Source of the DNA: Vibrio rhizosphaerae
Lineage (GTDB): Bacteria; Pseudomonadota; Gammaproteobacteria; Enterobacterales; Vibrionaceae
Direction of reading: 5' to 3'
Assembly (NCBI RefSeq): GCF_024347095.1
Contig: NZ_AP024904.1
Span: forward strand, 496,001 to 560,000
Length of the DNA stretch: 64,000 nucleotides
Shown here: piece after piece, positions 56,811 through 64,000 of the stretch
Position numbering within the stretch: position 1 is the stretch's first letter
Layout of the letters: every line of letters begins with the position of its first letter
The notes under the pieces: model-generated
Seen by the model: only the letters and a program-made list of their open reading frames with translations
Told to the model about the DNA's origin: nothing
Databases searched by the model: none
Position numbers and translations under genes: made by a program

Positions 56811-57341
56811 ATGCTTAGATATCTCTTGATAGTATTTGTGATGCTCGGTGCTATCAGCTGCAGTGGTGGAGACTGGCGTACCGCGAGCCGTGAACCTGCT
56901 GGCATCGCGCCGGAACCGGAGCAAGAAAAAGAAGCCGTGATTGAAGTGTATGCCGCCGATGCATTCGGCTGGCGAGGCTGGTTTGCTGTACACACTTGGA
57001 TTGCACTAAAGCCGGTCAATGCCCCCGAATATACGGTCTATGAGGTGATTGGCTGGCGACTCAAGCAAGGACGCCCGGTTCTGACCCAATATCAGACAAA
57101 ACACCCGGATCGCTACTGGTATGGCTCTAAACCAACAAAAGTGTTGTCAGTCCAAGGTGAGAAAGCGAGTCAATTGATCCCTGAAATTAAGGCTGCCATT
57201 CAATACTATCCATGGGCAGATGAATACAGCCTGTTCCCGGGACCAAACAGTAATACATTTCCGGCATGGGTTGGTTTACAAGTCCCCGCTCTGGGATTAA
57301 AAATGCCTTTTCGTGCCATTGGTAGTGGTTATGCGAATTAG
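56811..57341 (+). CDS. DUF3750 lipoprotein
   Basis: A 176-residue protein starting with a short signal and lipobox (GAISC, Cys17). The body matches the DUF3750 family: IEVYAADAFGWRGWFAVHTW, then EYTVYEVIGWRLKQG, LIPEIKAAIQYYPWADEYSL, and the ending FPAWVGLQVPALGLKMPFRAI. Its function is unknown. It is rather short for the family; the C-terminal part after AIGSGYAN may have been lost, or this is a compact variant. It stands alone on the plus strand. Confidence 0.8.
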   Translation: MLRYLLIVFVMLGAISCSGGDWRTASREPAGIAPEPEQEKEAVIEVYAADAFGWRGWFAVHTWIALKPVNAPEYTVYEVIGWRLKQGRPVLTQYQTKHPDRYWYGSKPTKVLSVQGEKASQLIPEIKAAIQYYPWADEYSLFPGPNSNTFPAWVGLQVPALGLKMPFRAIGSGYAN

Positions 57342-57782
57342 CTGAGTTCTGATCACCGGCAGATATTTTTCACCCGATTCTTTTTGCTGTGATCAATGTA
57401 CTGAGCGCGCGGCTGGCAGTATATCCATATGCTCATCGGGCCTATTCATGCTTGTGCACACAATTGAAATGAAATAGCATACGTAAAAACAGACGAATAG
57501 TGTGGTTTTTGTCTATTTCATGAATATTTTCAGATAGATATTATTATTCTGATGAATAGTTTCAGTGAATCAATTGATTGAGTTTCGCTCATTTCAATTC
57601 AAAATCATCACCGATACTCATCTCAAAAATACACCAAAATACGAGCATATCTGGATTGATTCCGTCATACTGAATCTTGATAGTAATGAGAAGTGCATCA
57701 GGACGATCACACTGTTTATGAGCTGGATATCAGAAGCTCTGATGATCAGAAATTTGGTTATCAGAAACAATGGAGAGTCATC
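57342..57782. other. Intergenic region upstream of the Fe-S/FAD oxidoreductase
   Basis: No credible gene; the frames here (for example from 57693) overlap the real start at 57783 and lack ribosome sites. The region should hold the promoter. I see no named operator. Confidence 0.5.
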
Positions 57783-59669
57783 ATGATGAATATTATGATC
57801 GATGGATCAGCTTACACAGTCGATCCGAATCAGACACTGCTCAGTGCGACAAGAACCTGTGGGATTGACCTGCCGTCACTCTGCGATACCGATGATGCTA
57901 ACGCGATTCATCAACACTGTGAACTCTGTGAGGTTGACATTCTCGGCCGGGGAATCGTCTCCGCTTGTCAGGAAATGCCCGTCGAAGGCATGGTGATCAC
58001 CACAACATCCAGTCACCTCTCAGAACGCAGAAAAAAACATCTTCAGGACATTCTTTCTCAACCCAATATCATCTGTAGTGAACCGCCTTGTCAAACCGCC
58101 TGCCCTGCCCATGTCGATATTCAACAATATTTGGCACTTATTGCACAGGGTCACTATCAGCAAGCGATTGCCGTCATCAAAAAGACACTCCCAATGCCCT
58201 TGTCCATTGGCCGGGTATGTCCGGCTTTTTGTGAGTCCGGATGTCAGCGCCAGCAATTAGATGAACCACTGGCCATCCGTCAGTTAAAACGCCATGCAGC
58301 CGATCATGATCTGGCCGCATCTCAGTCTTATCTGCCAGAAAAAAAAGCAGAAAAACAGAAGAAAATCGCCATTGTCGGCGCCGGACCGGGCGGGCTCAGC
58401 TGTGGCTATTTCCTGACCAATGAAGGTTATGATGTCACTCTATTCGAGGCCATGCCCCAAGCAGGTGGATGGCTCCGCTATGGCATCCCTGAATACCGGC
58501 TGCCGAAAGCAATTCTTGATCAGGAAATTGACTTGTTGTGTCGTCATGGCATGACCATCAAAACCAATCAGCGACTCGGTAAGGATTTTCGGCTTTCAAC
58601 ACTGAGCGACCATTATGATGCGGTCTGTCTCGCGATTGGTGCCTCGCAAGCCAGCGGTATGGTCTATCCCGGCAGTGATCTCGACGGCTGCTATCTGGGT
58701 GTGGATTTCCTGAAAGATCACATGCTCGATCAACAGTGTACCGTCGGTCAGAATGTTGCTGTTATCGGGGGCGGTAATACGGCCATTGACTGCGCCCGGA
58801 CCGCGCTACGCCTCGGAGCACAAACCTCGATTATTTACCGTCGCTCCCGGGAAGAAATGCCGGCAGAGGAGTATGAAATCGAAGCAGCAGAAGATGAAGG
58901 TGTCCAATTTTATTTTCTGACCAACCCTGTCGAAAATATCGCTGATCAAAATGGCCGGGTCTGTCAGGTCAAACTGGAACGGATGGCTTTGGGAGAACCA
59001 GATGCATCCGGGCGCAGACGTCCTCAACCAACGGGAGAGTATATGACAGAATCCTTTGATACCGTCATTTCAGCGATTTCCCAACAAACCGATGTCAGTT
59101 TCCTCGATGGCGACAATATCACGCTACCGCTTAACCGTTATCAGACTATCGATGTGAATGAGGACAATATGTTCTCCGGTTCACACAATATTTTTGCTAT
59201 CGGCGATTTTCGTCGGGGTCCGGCAACCGCGGTCGAAGCCATCGCCGATGGTCGCAAAGCTGCGTATGGTATTGATCGTTTTCTCGGAGGAGATATGGAA
59301 ACGCTCTACACCGAATCTTTCCGGGAAAGAAATATCACCAGAAGTCATCTGATCCGGCCCGAGCATGTTCAAAAACTGAAAGACGAACTTCGCACAATCG
59401 TACATGGCGATACACCGGAACAACTTGATCAGGCACTGACACAGGCCATGCAACATATTCTGCGGGCAAAAATGCCGGAACTGACATTAGCAGAACGCCA
59501 GCACAACTTTAAAGAAGTCGAAACAGGTTTTACGGATCAGATTGCGATGAACGAAGCCCGTCGCTGTTTAAGTTGTGGTTGTCCGGATGGTAATGATTGT
59601 AAACTCCGCCATTACGCAACAGAGTATCATGTCGATAAGTCTTTGTTGCCTCATTCAGATTGTGCTTAA
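57783..59669 (+). CDS. Fe-S/FAD-dependent NAD(P)-linked oxidoreductase (GltD-like)
   Basis: A 628-residue modular oxidoreductase. An N-terminal [2Fe-2S] domain (GIDLPSLCDTDD with HCELCEVD and ACQEM, about residues 25-70) is followed by a Fer4_20-type domain (CSEPPCQTACPAHVDI; GRVCPAFCESGCQR). The FAD/NAD part resembles glutamate synthase small subunit: AIVGAGPGGLSCGYFLTNEG near 205, GWLRYGIPEYRLPK, AVIGGGNTAIDCARTALRLG near 332. The C-terminus adds CLSCGCPDGNDCKLRHYATE. Start ATG 57783 has GGAG upstream. Such proteins supply or collect electrons for molybdoenzymes and other reductases; the convergent YdeP-like gene is a possible partner. The substrate is unknown. Confidence 0.85.
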   Translation: MMNIMIDGSAYTVDPNQTLLSATRTCGIDLPSLCDTDDANAIHQHCELCEVDILGRGIVSACQEMPVEGMVITTTSSHLSERRKKHLQDILSQPNIICSEPPCQTACPAHVDIQQYLALIAQGHYQQAIAVIKKTLPMPLSIGRVCPAFCESGCQRQQLDEPLAIRQLKRHAADHDLAASQSYLPEKKAEKQKKIAIVGAGPGGLSCGYFLTNEGYDVTLFEAMPQAGGWLRYGIPEYRLPKAILDQEIDLLCRHGMTIKTNQRLGKDFRLSTLSDHYDAVCLAIGASQASGMVYPGSDLDGCYLGVDFLKDHMLDQQCTVGQNVAVIGGGNTAIDCARTALRLGAQTSIIYRRSREEMPAEEYEIEAAEDEGVQFYFLTNPVENIADQNGRVCQVKLERMALGEPDASGRRRPQPTGEYMTESFDTVISAISQQTDVSFLDGDNITLPLNRYQTIDVNEDNMFSGSHNIFAIGDFRRGPATAVEAIADGRKAAYGIDRFLGGDMETLYTESFRERNITRSHLIRPEHVQKLKDELRTIVHGDTPEQLDQALTQAMQHILRAKMPELTLAERQHNFKEVETGFTDQIAMNEARRCLSCGCPDGNDCKLRHYATEYHVDKSLLPHSDCA

Positions 59670-59720
59670 GTGAATCACGTGGTTCAGAAAAATCCATGAT
59701 GAAACACACGATCCAAATAC

Positions 59721-59748
59721 AACAAGGGGCAGATATCTGCCCCTTGTT
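59721..59748. terminator. Bidirectional terminator, oxidoreductase / molybdoprotein
   Basis: A perfect 28-bp palindrome built on CAAGGGGCAGATAT and its complement, with TT on one side and AA on the other, lies between two convergent genes 50 bp past one stop and 28 bp past the other. It is the strongest bidirectional terminator in this part. Confidence 0.9.
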
Positions 59749-59775
59749 TCGTTGCCATCAATCAACATCAGTGTT

Positions 59776-62097
59776 CTAGAGCGTTGCATGACGATCACTG
59801 ATTAATACAGACGCGCTCTGCGTCGGAACCAGCACCACCGCCACCATCTTCGATGTTGGTGTATCGCTCCAGTCTCCTTTACTTTCCAAAGGGATCAACG
59901 CATTCGCTTCAGGAAAATACGCAGCCACATTGCCCTGTGGGATTTGATACGGTACAACCTTAAAGTTATAAATTTTCCGCTGGACGTCATCGGTCCAGAT
60001 CGTCTCGATATCGACGCGCTCTTCCGGCTTTAGGCCCAGTAACTCAATATCCTTTGGATTGAGGAAAATCACCTGACGCTCTCCCTGAATTCCCCGATAG
60101 CGGTCATCATACCCATAAACCGTGGTATTGTACTGATCATGTGAACGCATGGTCTGGAGAATAAAGACTGGCTGATCAGTCATACGCTGCGGATCAAACG
60201 ACAAGATATGTTCCGGTAGTGCATTGGCTGCCATCACCGCCTTTCCCGAAGCGGTTTTCCAATTCAGCTCTCTGGCACTATTCCCCAGGTAAAACCCACC
60301 GGGTATATCGAGGCGCTGATTGAAGTTGTCAAAACCGGGAATGGTCTGCTCAATCAAGTCACGGATGCGATCATAATTATCCGCCAGCGATTGCCAGTCG
60401 ACCGGATTGTGCGCGCCCAGTGTGGCTTTGGCAATCCCGACCAAAATCGCCACTTCTGAACGAATCGATTCTTCACTCATATCTACTCGCCCGGACGAAG
60501 CATGCACCATAGAGAACGAATCCTCGACTGTCACTCGTTGTTCGCCACTGGCCTGCATATCAATATCGGTACGGCCCAGACATGGCAGAATCAACGATGC
60601 CTTACCGGGATTGACATGGCTCCGGTTCAGCTTGGTTGCAATATGAACCGTCAATTCACACTGACGCATCGCTTGTGTCACTCGCTCAGTATCCGGTGCC
60701 GCCGCAACCAGATTCCCGCCCAAACCGATAAAAACTTTACTGTCACCACGCGCCATCGCCTGTAATGCATGATGCACATTATGTCCATGGGCTTGCGGCG
60801 GACGGAATCCGAATACTTTTTCAATATTATTGAGCAGTGCCTGCGGCGGATGGTCGTTGATACCGACGGTCCGATCCCCCTGCACATTCGAGTGACCACG
60901 AACAGGACACAATCCCGCTCCCGGCTTGCCAATTTGTCCGAACAACAATTGTAAATTGACCAGCTCTTCGATAATGGCAACTGAGTGTTTGTGCTGCGTA
61001 ATCCCCATTGCCCAAGTCACAATCCGTCTTTCTGCATGAAGATAAATATCAGCCACCTGCACGATTTCATCCTGAGTCAAACCGGATTGCTGAATGATCA
61101 TCGACCACGGGGTCGCTTCAACCTGTTCAAGGTATTCGGACAATCCTTGTGTATGCTGCTCGATAAATGCTAAGTCAAACACGGATTCGCCACGTTGTAT
61201 TGCAGCCTGATGATATCCCAGCAGGACTTTGACGATACCGCGGACAACCGCCATATCGCCCCCCAGTTTCGGCATGAAATAGTGACTGGTTGTCGGTGTC
61301 GAACTGTTACTGATCATTTCCAGTGAGTGTTGCGGGTTGGTAAAACGCTCTAAACCCCGTTCTTTCAGATTGTTGAAAGCAACAACTTTGGCACCACGTC
61401 GATAGGCATCGCTCAACGTTTCAAGCATTCGGGGATGGTTGGTCCCCGGATTTTGTCCGAATAAAAAAATTGCATCGGCTTTTTCAAAATCATCAATGGT
61501 GACCGTACCTTTACCGATCCCGATACTTTTCCCTAGCGCGTAACTGGTCGCTTCATGACACATATTGGAACAGTCAGGAAAATTATTGGTACCAAAGCGA
61601 CGGACAAACAGTTGATAAACAAAAGCAGCCTCGTTGCTGGCCCGGCCTGAGGTATAAAATTCGGCCTGATTAGGATCATCAAGCAAATTCAGATAATTGG
61701 CGATCATGTCGTAGGCATCTTCCCAGCAGATCGGCTCATAGTGATCTGTATCCGGGTTATAACTCATCGGTTCGTTGAGACGCCCCTGATATTCGAGAAA
61801 ATAGTCTGTCTGCTTATTCAGCCAGTCGACAGAGTATTGTGCAAAAAATTCCCGTCCGACCCGACGAGATGTTGCTTCCCAGTTCACGGCCTTCGCACCG
61901 TTTTCACAAAAACGAAAACGTCCCGGAACCCCTTTCTCACCCCAGGCACATCCCGGACAGTCAAAACCGTGATCCTGGTTCGTGCGCAAAAGGTTAGATA
62001 TATTTTTTGCGACATTTTCACTTTTAAACAAATGTTGAGTTGTTGCTTTTAAAGCACCCCACCCACCGGCAGAACCTGAATATTTTTTATAACTCAT
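59776..62097 (-). CDS. YdeP/FdhF-family molybdopterin oxidoreductase
   Basis: A 773-residue molybdopterin protein closely resembling E. coli YdeP. It begins with SYKKYSGSAGGWGALKAT, then a [4Fe-4S] region FDCPGCAWGEKGVPG and CENGAKA near 48-69. The cofactor domains have YTSGRASNEAAFVYQLFVRR near 144-165, FGTNNFPDCSNMCHEATSYA and QNPGTNHPRMLETL near 214. The C-terminal domain includes RSHDQYNTTVYGYDDRYRG. YdeP is associated with acid resistance; its substrate is not known to me. It depends on molybdenum and so on modABC. The ATG at 62097 has AAGAGAAG upstream. Confidence 0.93.
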   Translation of the reverse strand: MSYKKYSGSAGGWGALKATTQHLFKSENVAKNISNLLRTNQDHGFDCPGCAWGEKGVPGRFRFCENGAKAVNWEATSRRVGREFFAQYSVDWLNKQTDYFLEYQGRLNEPMSYNPDTDHYEPICWEDAYDMIANYLNLLDDPNQAEFYTSGRASNEAAFVYQLFVRRFGTNNFPDCSNMCHEATSYALGKSIGIGKGTVTIDDFEKADAIFLFGQNPGTNHPRMLETLSDAYRRGAKVVAFNNLKERGLERFTNPQHSLEMISNSSTPTTSHYFMPKLGGDMAVVRGIVKVLLGYHQAAIQRGESVFDLAFIEQHTQGLSEYLEQVEATPWSMIIQQSGLTQDEIVQVADIYLHAERRIVTWAMGITQHKHSVAIIEELVNLQLLFGQIGKPGAGLCPVRGHSNVQGDRTVGINDHPPQALLNNIEKVFGFRPPQAHGHNVHHALQAMARGDSKVFIGLGGNLVAAAPDTERVTQAMRQCELTVHIATKLNRSHVNPGKASLILPCLGRTDIDMQASGEQRVTVEDSFSMVHASSGRVDMSEESIRSEVAILVGIAKATLGAHNPVDWQSLADNYDRIRDLIEQTIPGFDNFNQRLDIPGGFYLGNSARELNWKTASGKAVMAANALPEHILSFDPQRMTDQPVFILQTMRSHDQYNTTVYGYDDRYRGIQGERQVIFLNPKDIELLGLKPEERVDIETIWTDDVQRKIYNFKVVPYQIPQGNVAAYFPEANALIPLESKGDWSDTPTSKMVAVVLVPTQSASVLISDRHATL

Positions 62098-62757
62098 TTG
62101 CTTCTCTTCTTATTCTTGATGTTCAGAAAACATCCGCCAATGCAATGCCATCATACGAATCATGTATCCGTATCCAGTCACTCAATCAGGCCTCTCTCCC
62201 GCCACATAAATCGTCAAAAGATGACATCTACATCCTCTTTTAACGCACCAATCAACACACTCAAAAACCTTCAAATGAATAAAAATGACAATGTCAGCTC
62301 AGTTTCACCGAAAACGATGCAGGAATTAGTTAGGAAGTCGAAAGCATGTTGAAAAGAAAGAAACCTGATTTGGATACCGCAAAAATACCTCTTAGCAATG
62401 ATTGAGGTCAATAAACGGCAGTTCATTATCACCTCGATCCAAATACCACTTTTGCCATATTGAATGCCAACTGTTGAATATTAACCAATGTTTTATGTGA
62501 TTTCGCCTCAATATTAATAATAAAAACAAAAATAAAATCATATTTTCCATAAATGATAGAATCACTTAACATTGAATCTCTGCCGTGTCTTTTAACTTTG
62601 AACAAGAAACCGCTCAAGCACGTATTCTGTGTTTATGAACAGAATTTTTGGATGACACAAACCATATAATGATGTCATCTTATTCATCTGTATGACGCCA
62701 ATATTACCAAGACTATCTATGGAAAATTTCGGTTATCAAATAACTAACGGAGAAATC
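62098..62757. other. Intergenic region upstream of the DUF4440 gene
   Basis: About 660 bp with no credible gene on either strand. It is AT-rich and must hold the promoter of the YdeP-like gene on the minus strand. I see no repeat of the GGACAGAC family here. Confidence 0.5.
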
Positions 62758-63144
62758 ATGAACCATCCAGTCATTGAACAAATCAAAAAAGCGGATCAAG
62801 CCATTATTGCAGAGGATTTTGATACCTTACTTAATATCTATACTGATGATGCTGTTTTAGTGATAGAGCCCGGCAACAATGCTGTGGGGAAAATGGCCAT
62901 TCGAAAGGCCTTTGAAGCCATCGCCGTTTATTTTAAAAACGGCTTACAAGTCAAACAGCAAGGGTTAGAAGTACTCGAATCGGGAAATACGGCACTAGTT
63001 CTGGCAAATACCGTTGTTTCTGCTCCCAATTATCCCGAAATAATCCGTAAAGCAACTTATGTTTTTACTAAAAATTCTCAAGGAGTTTGGTTGTGCTCAA
63101 TCGATAATTCGTATGGTCATGAGATTATTGGTCATTCTATATAA
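62758..63144 (+). CDS. DUF4440 / SnoaL-like protein
   Basis: A 128-residue protein of the NTF2-like fold (DUF4440): IEQIKKADQAIIAEDFDTLL near residues 6-25, YTDDAVLVIEPGNNAVGKMA near 28-47, and the closing ATYVFTKNSQGVWLCSIDNS. Such small proteins include ketosteroid-isomerase-like enzymes and stress proteins; no substrate can be assigned. I use ATG 62758 with GGAGA upstream rather than the frame opening at 62692. Confidence 0.8.
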   Translation: MNHPVIEQIKKADQAIIAEDFDTLLNIYTDDAVLVIEPGNNAVGKMAIRKAFEAIAVYFKNGLQVKQQGLEVLESGNTALVLANTVVSAPNYPEIIRKATYVFTKNSQGVWLCSIDNSYGHEIIGHSI

Positions 63145-63953
63145 TTTGATGGTTCTTCATCTGAATGCATCAATTTTAATATCTATGGGTCGAGGTACCG
63201 AAGACATGGCGAACATATAACATAGCCACTTAATAATAATGAAGATTATTGGTTAAAATATATGACTGGACCGCTTTAATTCACGTTGATAGACTCAAAT
63301 CGGATCATCCGGGTGAGATTATTTACCAATTGTCGCCCTGCCAGATGCTTATTCAGCCAAATCCTTGAAGCCGTCGCAAGAGACAAATACTCAGGCTCAG
63401 AGGACAACACAACACTCATTGTCTTAATACTTGGTATGGTCAGCTGAGATATACCGAGGATATAGTCAAGATTGACTACATACGGTCTATATCATCACTT
63501 TCGCCCCATATACATGCATATCATTATTATAGGGTATATCTAATGACCGACCACCTGTGCATGACATTCTCCGCATTTTTATCGATTACTAATGACGTTT
63601 AGTTGATAAATCATACGATTATCGTCATGTTATTCTATACCTGCGGCGTGAAGCATTGTGAACGTCGCTTATCGATAAATATCATTAGGTCATAGATGTT
63701 TGCTGAGATTATTTACAAGTTGTCGCCCTTCCAAATAATGATTCAACCGAACCATCGGCTGTCATTACCCCATTGGTCGCTGAGCACGAACACAACGAAC
63801 AAAAGAGGAAGTTAATAAAAATAGCTCACGTGACGCACTTCCAGAAGAAAAGTCAGCACATGTTGCTGACATATTGCACGAAAAACGATACAAAACATTT
63901 TAGAAAATGTAGCACGCACTCTATGTTTCATAACATTCAGGCTAAGGGAAGTT
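63145..63953. other. Right-end region with a duplicated short segment
   Basis: Two related segments lie at 63314-63361 and 63704-63751, sharing GAGATTATTTAC, TTGTCGCCCT and ATTCA. On the minus strand both read as peptides with GRQLVNNL. A small palindrome TAGTCAA-GA-TTGACTA lies at 63463-63478. No attC-like recombination site is recognised. The region may be an eroded gene remnant or a repeat family. Confidence 0.6.
63276..63419 (-). CDS. Possible small protein or remnant
   Basis: A 47-residue reading frame whose middle part, RIWLNKHLAGRQLVNNLTR, resembles MVRLNHYLEGRQLVNNLSK encoded on the same strand at about 63692-63757. The shared GRQLVNNL and the amino acid, rather than base, level similarity suggest a real coding past. 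No ribosome site is obvious, so it may be a fragment of a larger gene. Function is unknown. Confidence 0.35.
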   Translation of the reverse strand: MSVVLSSEPEYLSLATASRIWLNKHLAGRQLVNNLTRMIRFESINVN

Positions 63954-64000
63954 ATGTATAAAAAATTAAGCATTATTTTATTGTCTGCACTCATCACTGC
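63954..64000 (+). CDS. Start of an exported protein (partial)
   Basis: Only the first 15 codons are in the window: YKKLSIILLSALITA, a signal-peptide-like N-terminus. AAGGGAAG lies just before the ATG. The product and the rest of the gene are beyond the right edge. Confidence 0.7.
   Translation, partial: MYKKLSIILLSALIT

Noticed and set aside
63145..63953. Integron cassette array at the right end.
   Set aside because: The related segments do not fold as attC-type sites, and no integrase or recognised recombination site is present.

Overview
The window looks like chromosomal DNA of a marine gammaproteobacterium, most likely Vibrio or a close relative. This rests on gene content and protein resemblance (anaerobic nrdDG with an FNR-type site, a HlyU/BigR-type ArsR regulator, a MelR-like regulator, MacAB, a DUF2057 protein), not on a database search. 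Base composition is near 45% G+C by eye and gene density is ordinary for a chromosome. I saw no rRNA, CRISPR array, prophage or replication origin. Two identical tRNA-Gly(TCC) genes lie about 9 kb apart.

Layout. 0.4-3.9 kb: a carbamoyltransferase cassette (SxtJ-like membrane protein, 49-residue DUF5989-type protein, NodU/CmcH carbamoyltransferase, membrane-anchored SGNH hydrolase), then a heptamer array and tRNA-Gly. 4.2-8.8 kb (minus): acyl-CoA dehydrogenase, etfB, etfA and ETF:ubiquinone oxidoreductase, which together pass electrons from an acyl-CoA to quinone. 9.4-12.9 kb: GH36 alpha-galactosidase divergent from a MelR-like AraC regulator. 13.0-16.2 kb: second tRNA-Gly, a 63-residue protein, modABC. 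16.4-20.5 kb (minus): an NMT1-type sensor protein overlapping a diguanylate cyclase, plus a chemoreceptor. 20.8-34.0 kb: RutR-like TetR regulator, a BMP-family nucleoside/purine ABC transporter, xdhABC, uraD, uraH and guaD, a purine salvage and oxidation block. 34-37 kb: envelope proteins. 37.4-38.9 kb: a REP-associated (Y1/HUH) transposase and repeat-rich flanks. 38.9-43.5 kb: macA-macB-outer membrane factor. 43.5-46.7 kb: SH3 protein and nrdDG. 46.9-53.7 kb: an RND pump, adaptor and cysteine-bearing ArsR regulator divergent from DUF2892 and a persulfide-reductase-type flavoprotein. 54.2-56.5 kb: ahpCF. 56.8-62.1 kb: a DUF3750 lipoprotein, an Fe-S/FAD oxidoreductase and a YdeP-type molybdoprotein. 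62.7-64 kb: a DUF4440 protein and the first bases of an exported protein.

Molybdenum recurs: modABC, xanthine dehydrogenase with its XdhC maturation factor, and the YdeP-like oxidoreductase. Redox and sulfur stress also recur: ahpCF, the persulfide reductase and its ArsR partner.

The most unusual signal is a dispersed short repeat with core GGACAGAC, usually continuing as a/g-CTTTTA. I found at least 31 exact copies of the 8-mer on both strands (chance expectation about two), plus near-copies. They cluster between genes and also sit inside at least seven coding sequences without breaking the frame, mostly reading Gly-Gln-Thr in the sense direction. The single transposase gene is bracketed by copies in opposite orientations. 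I infer a transposase-mobilised repeat family that also rewrites protein linkers and termini; this is the best candidate for something undescribed here.
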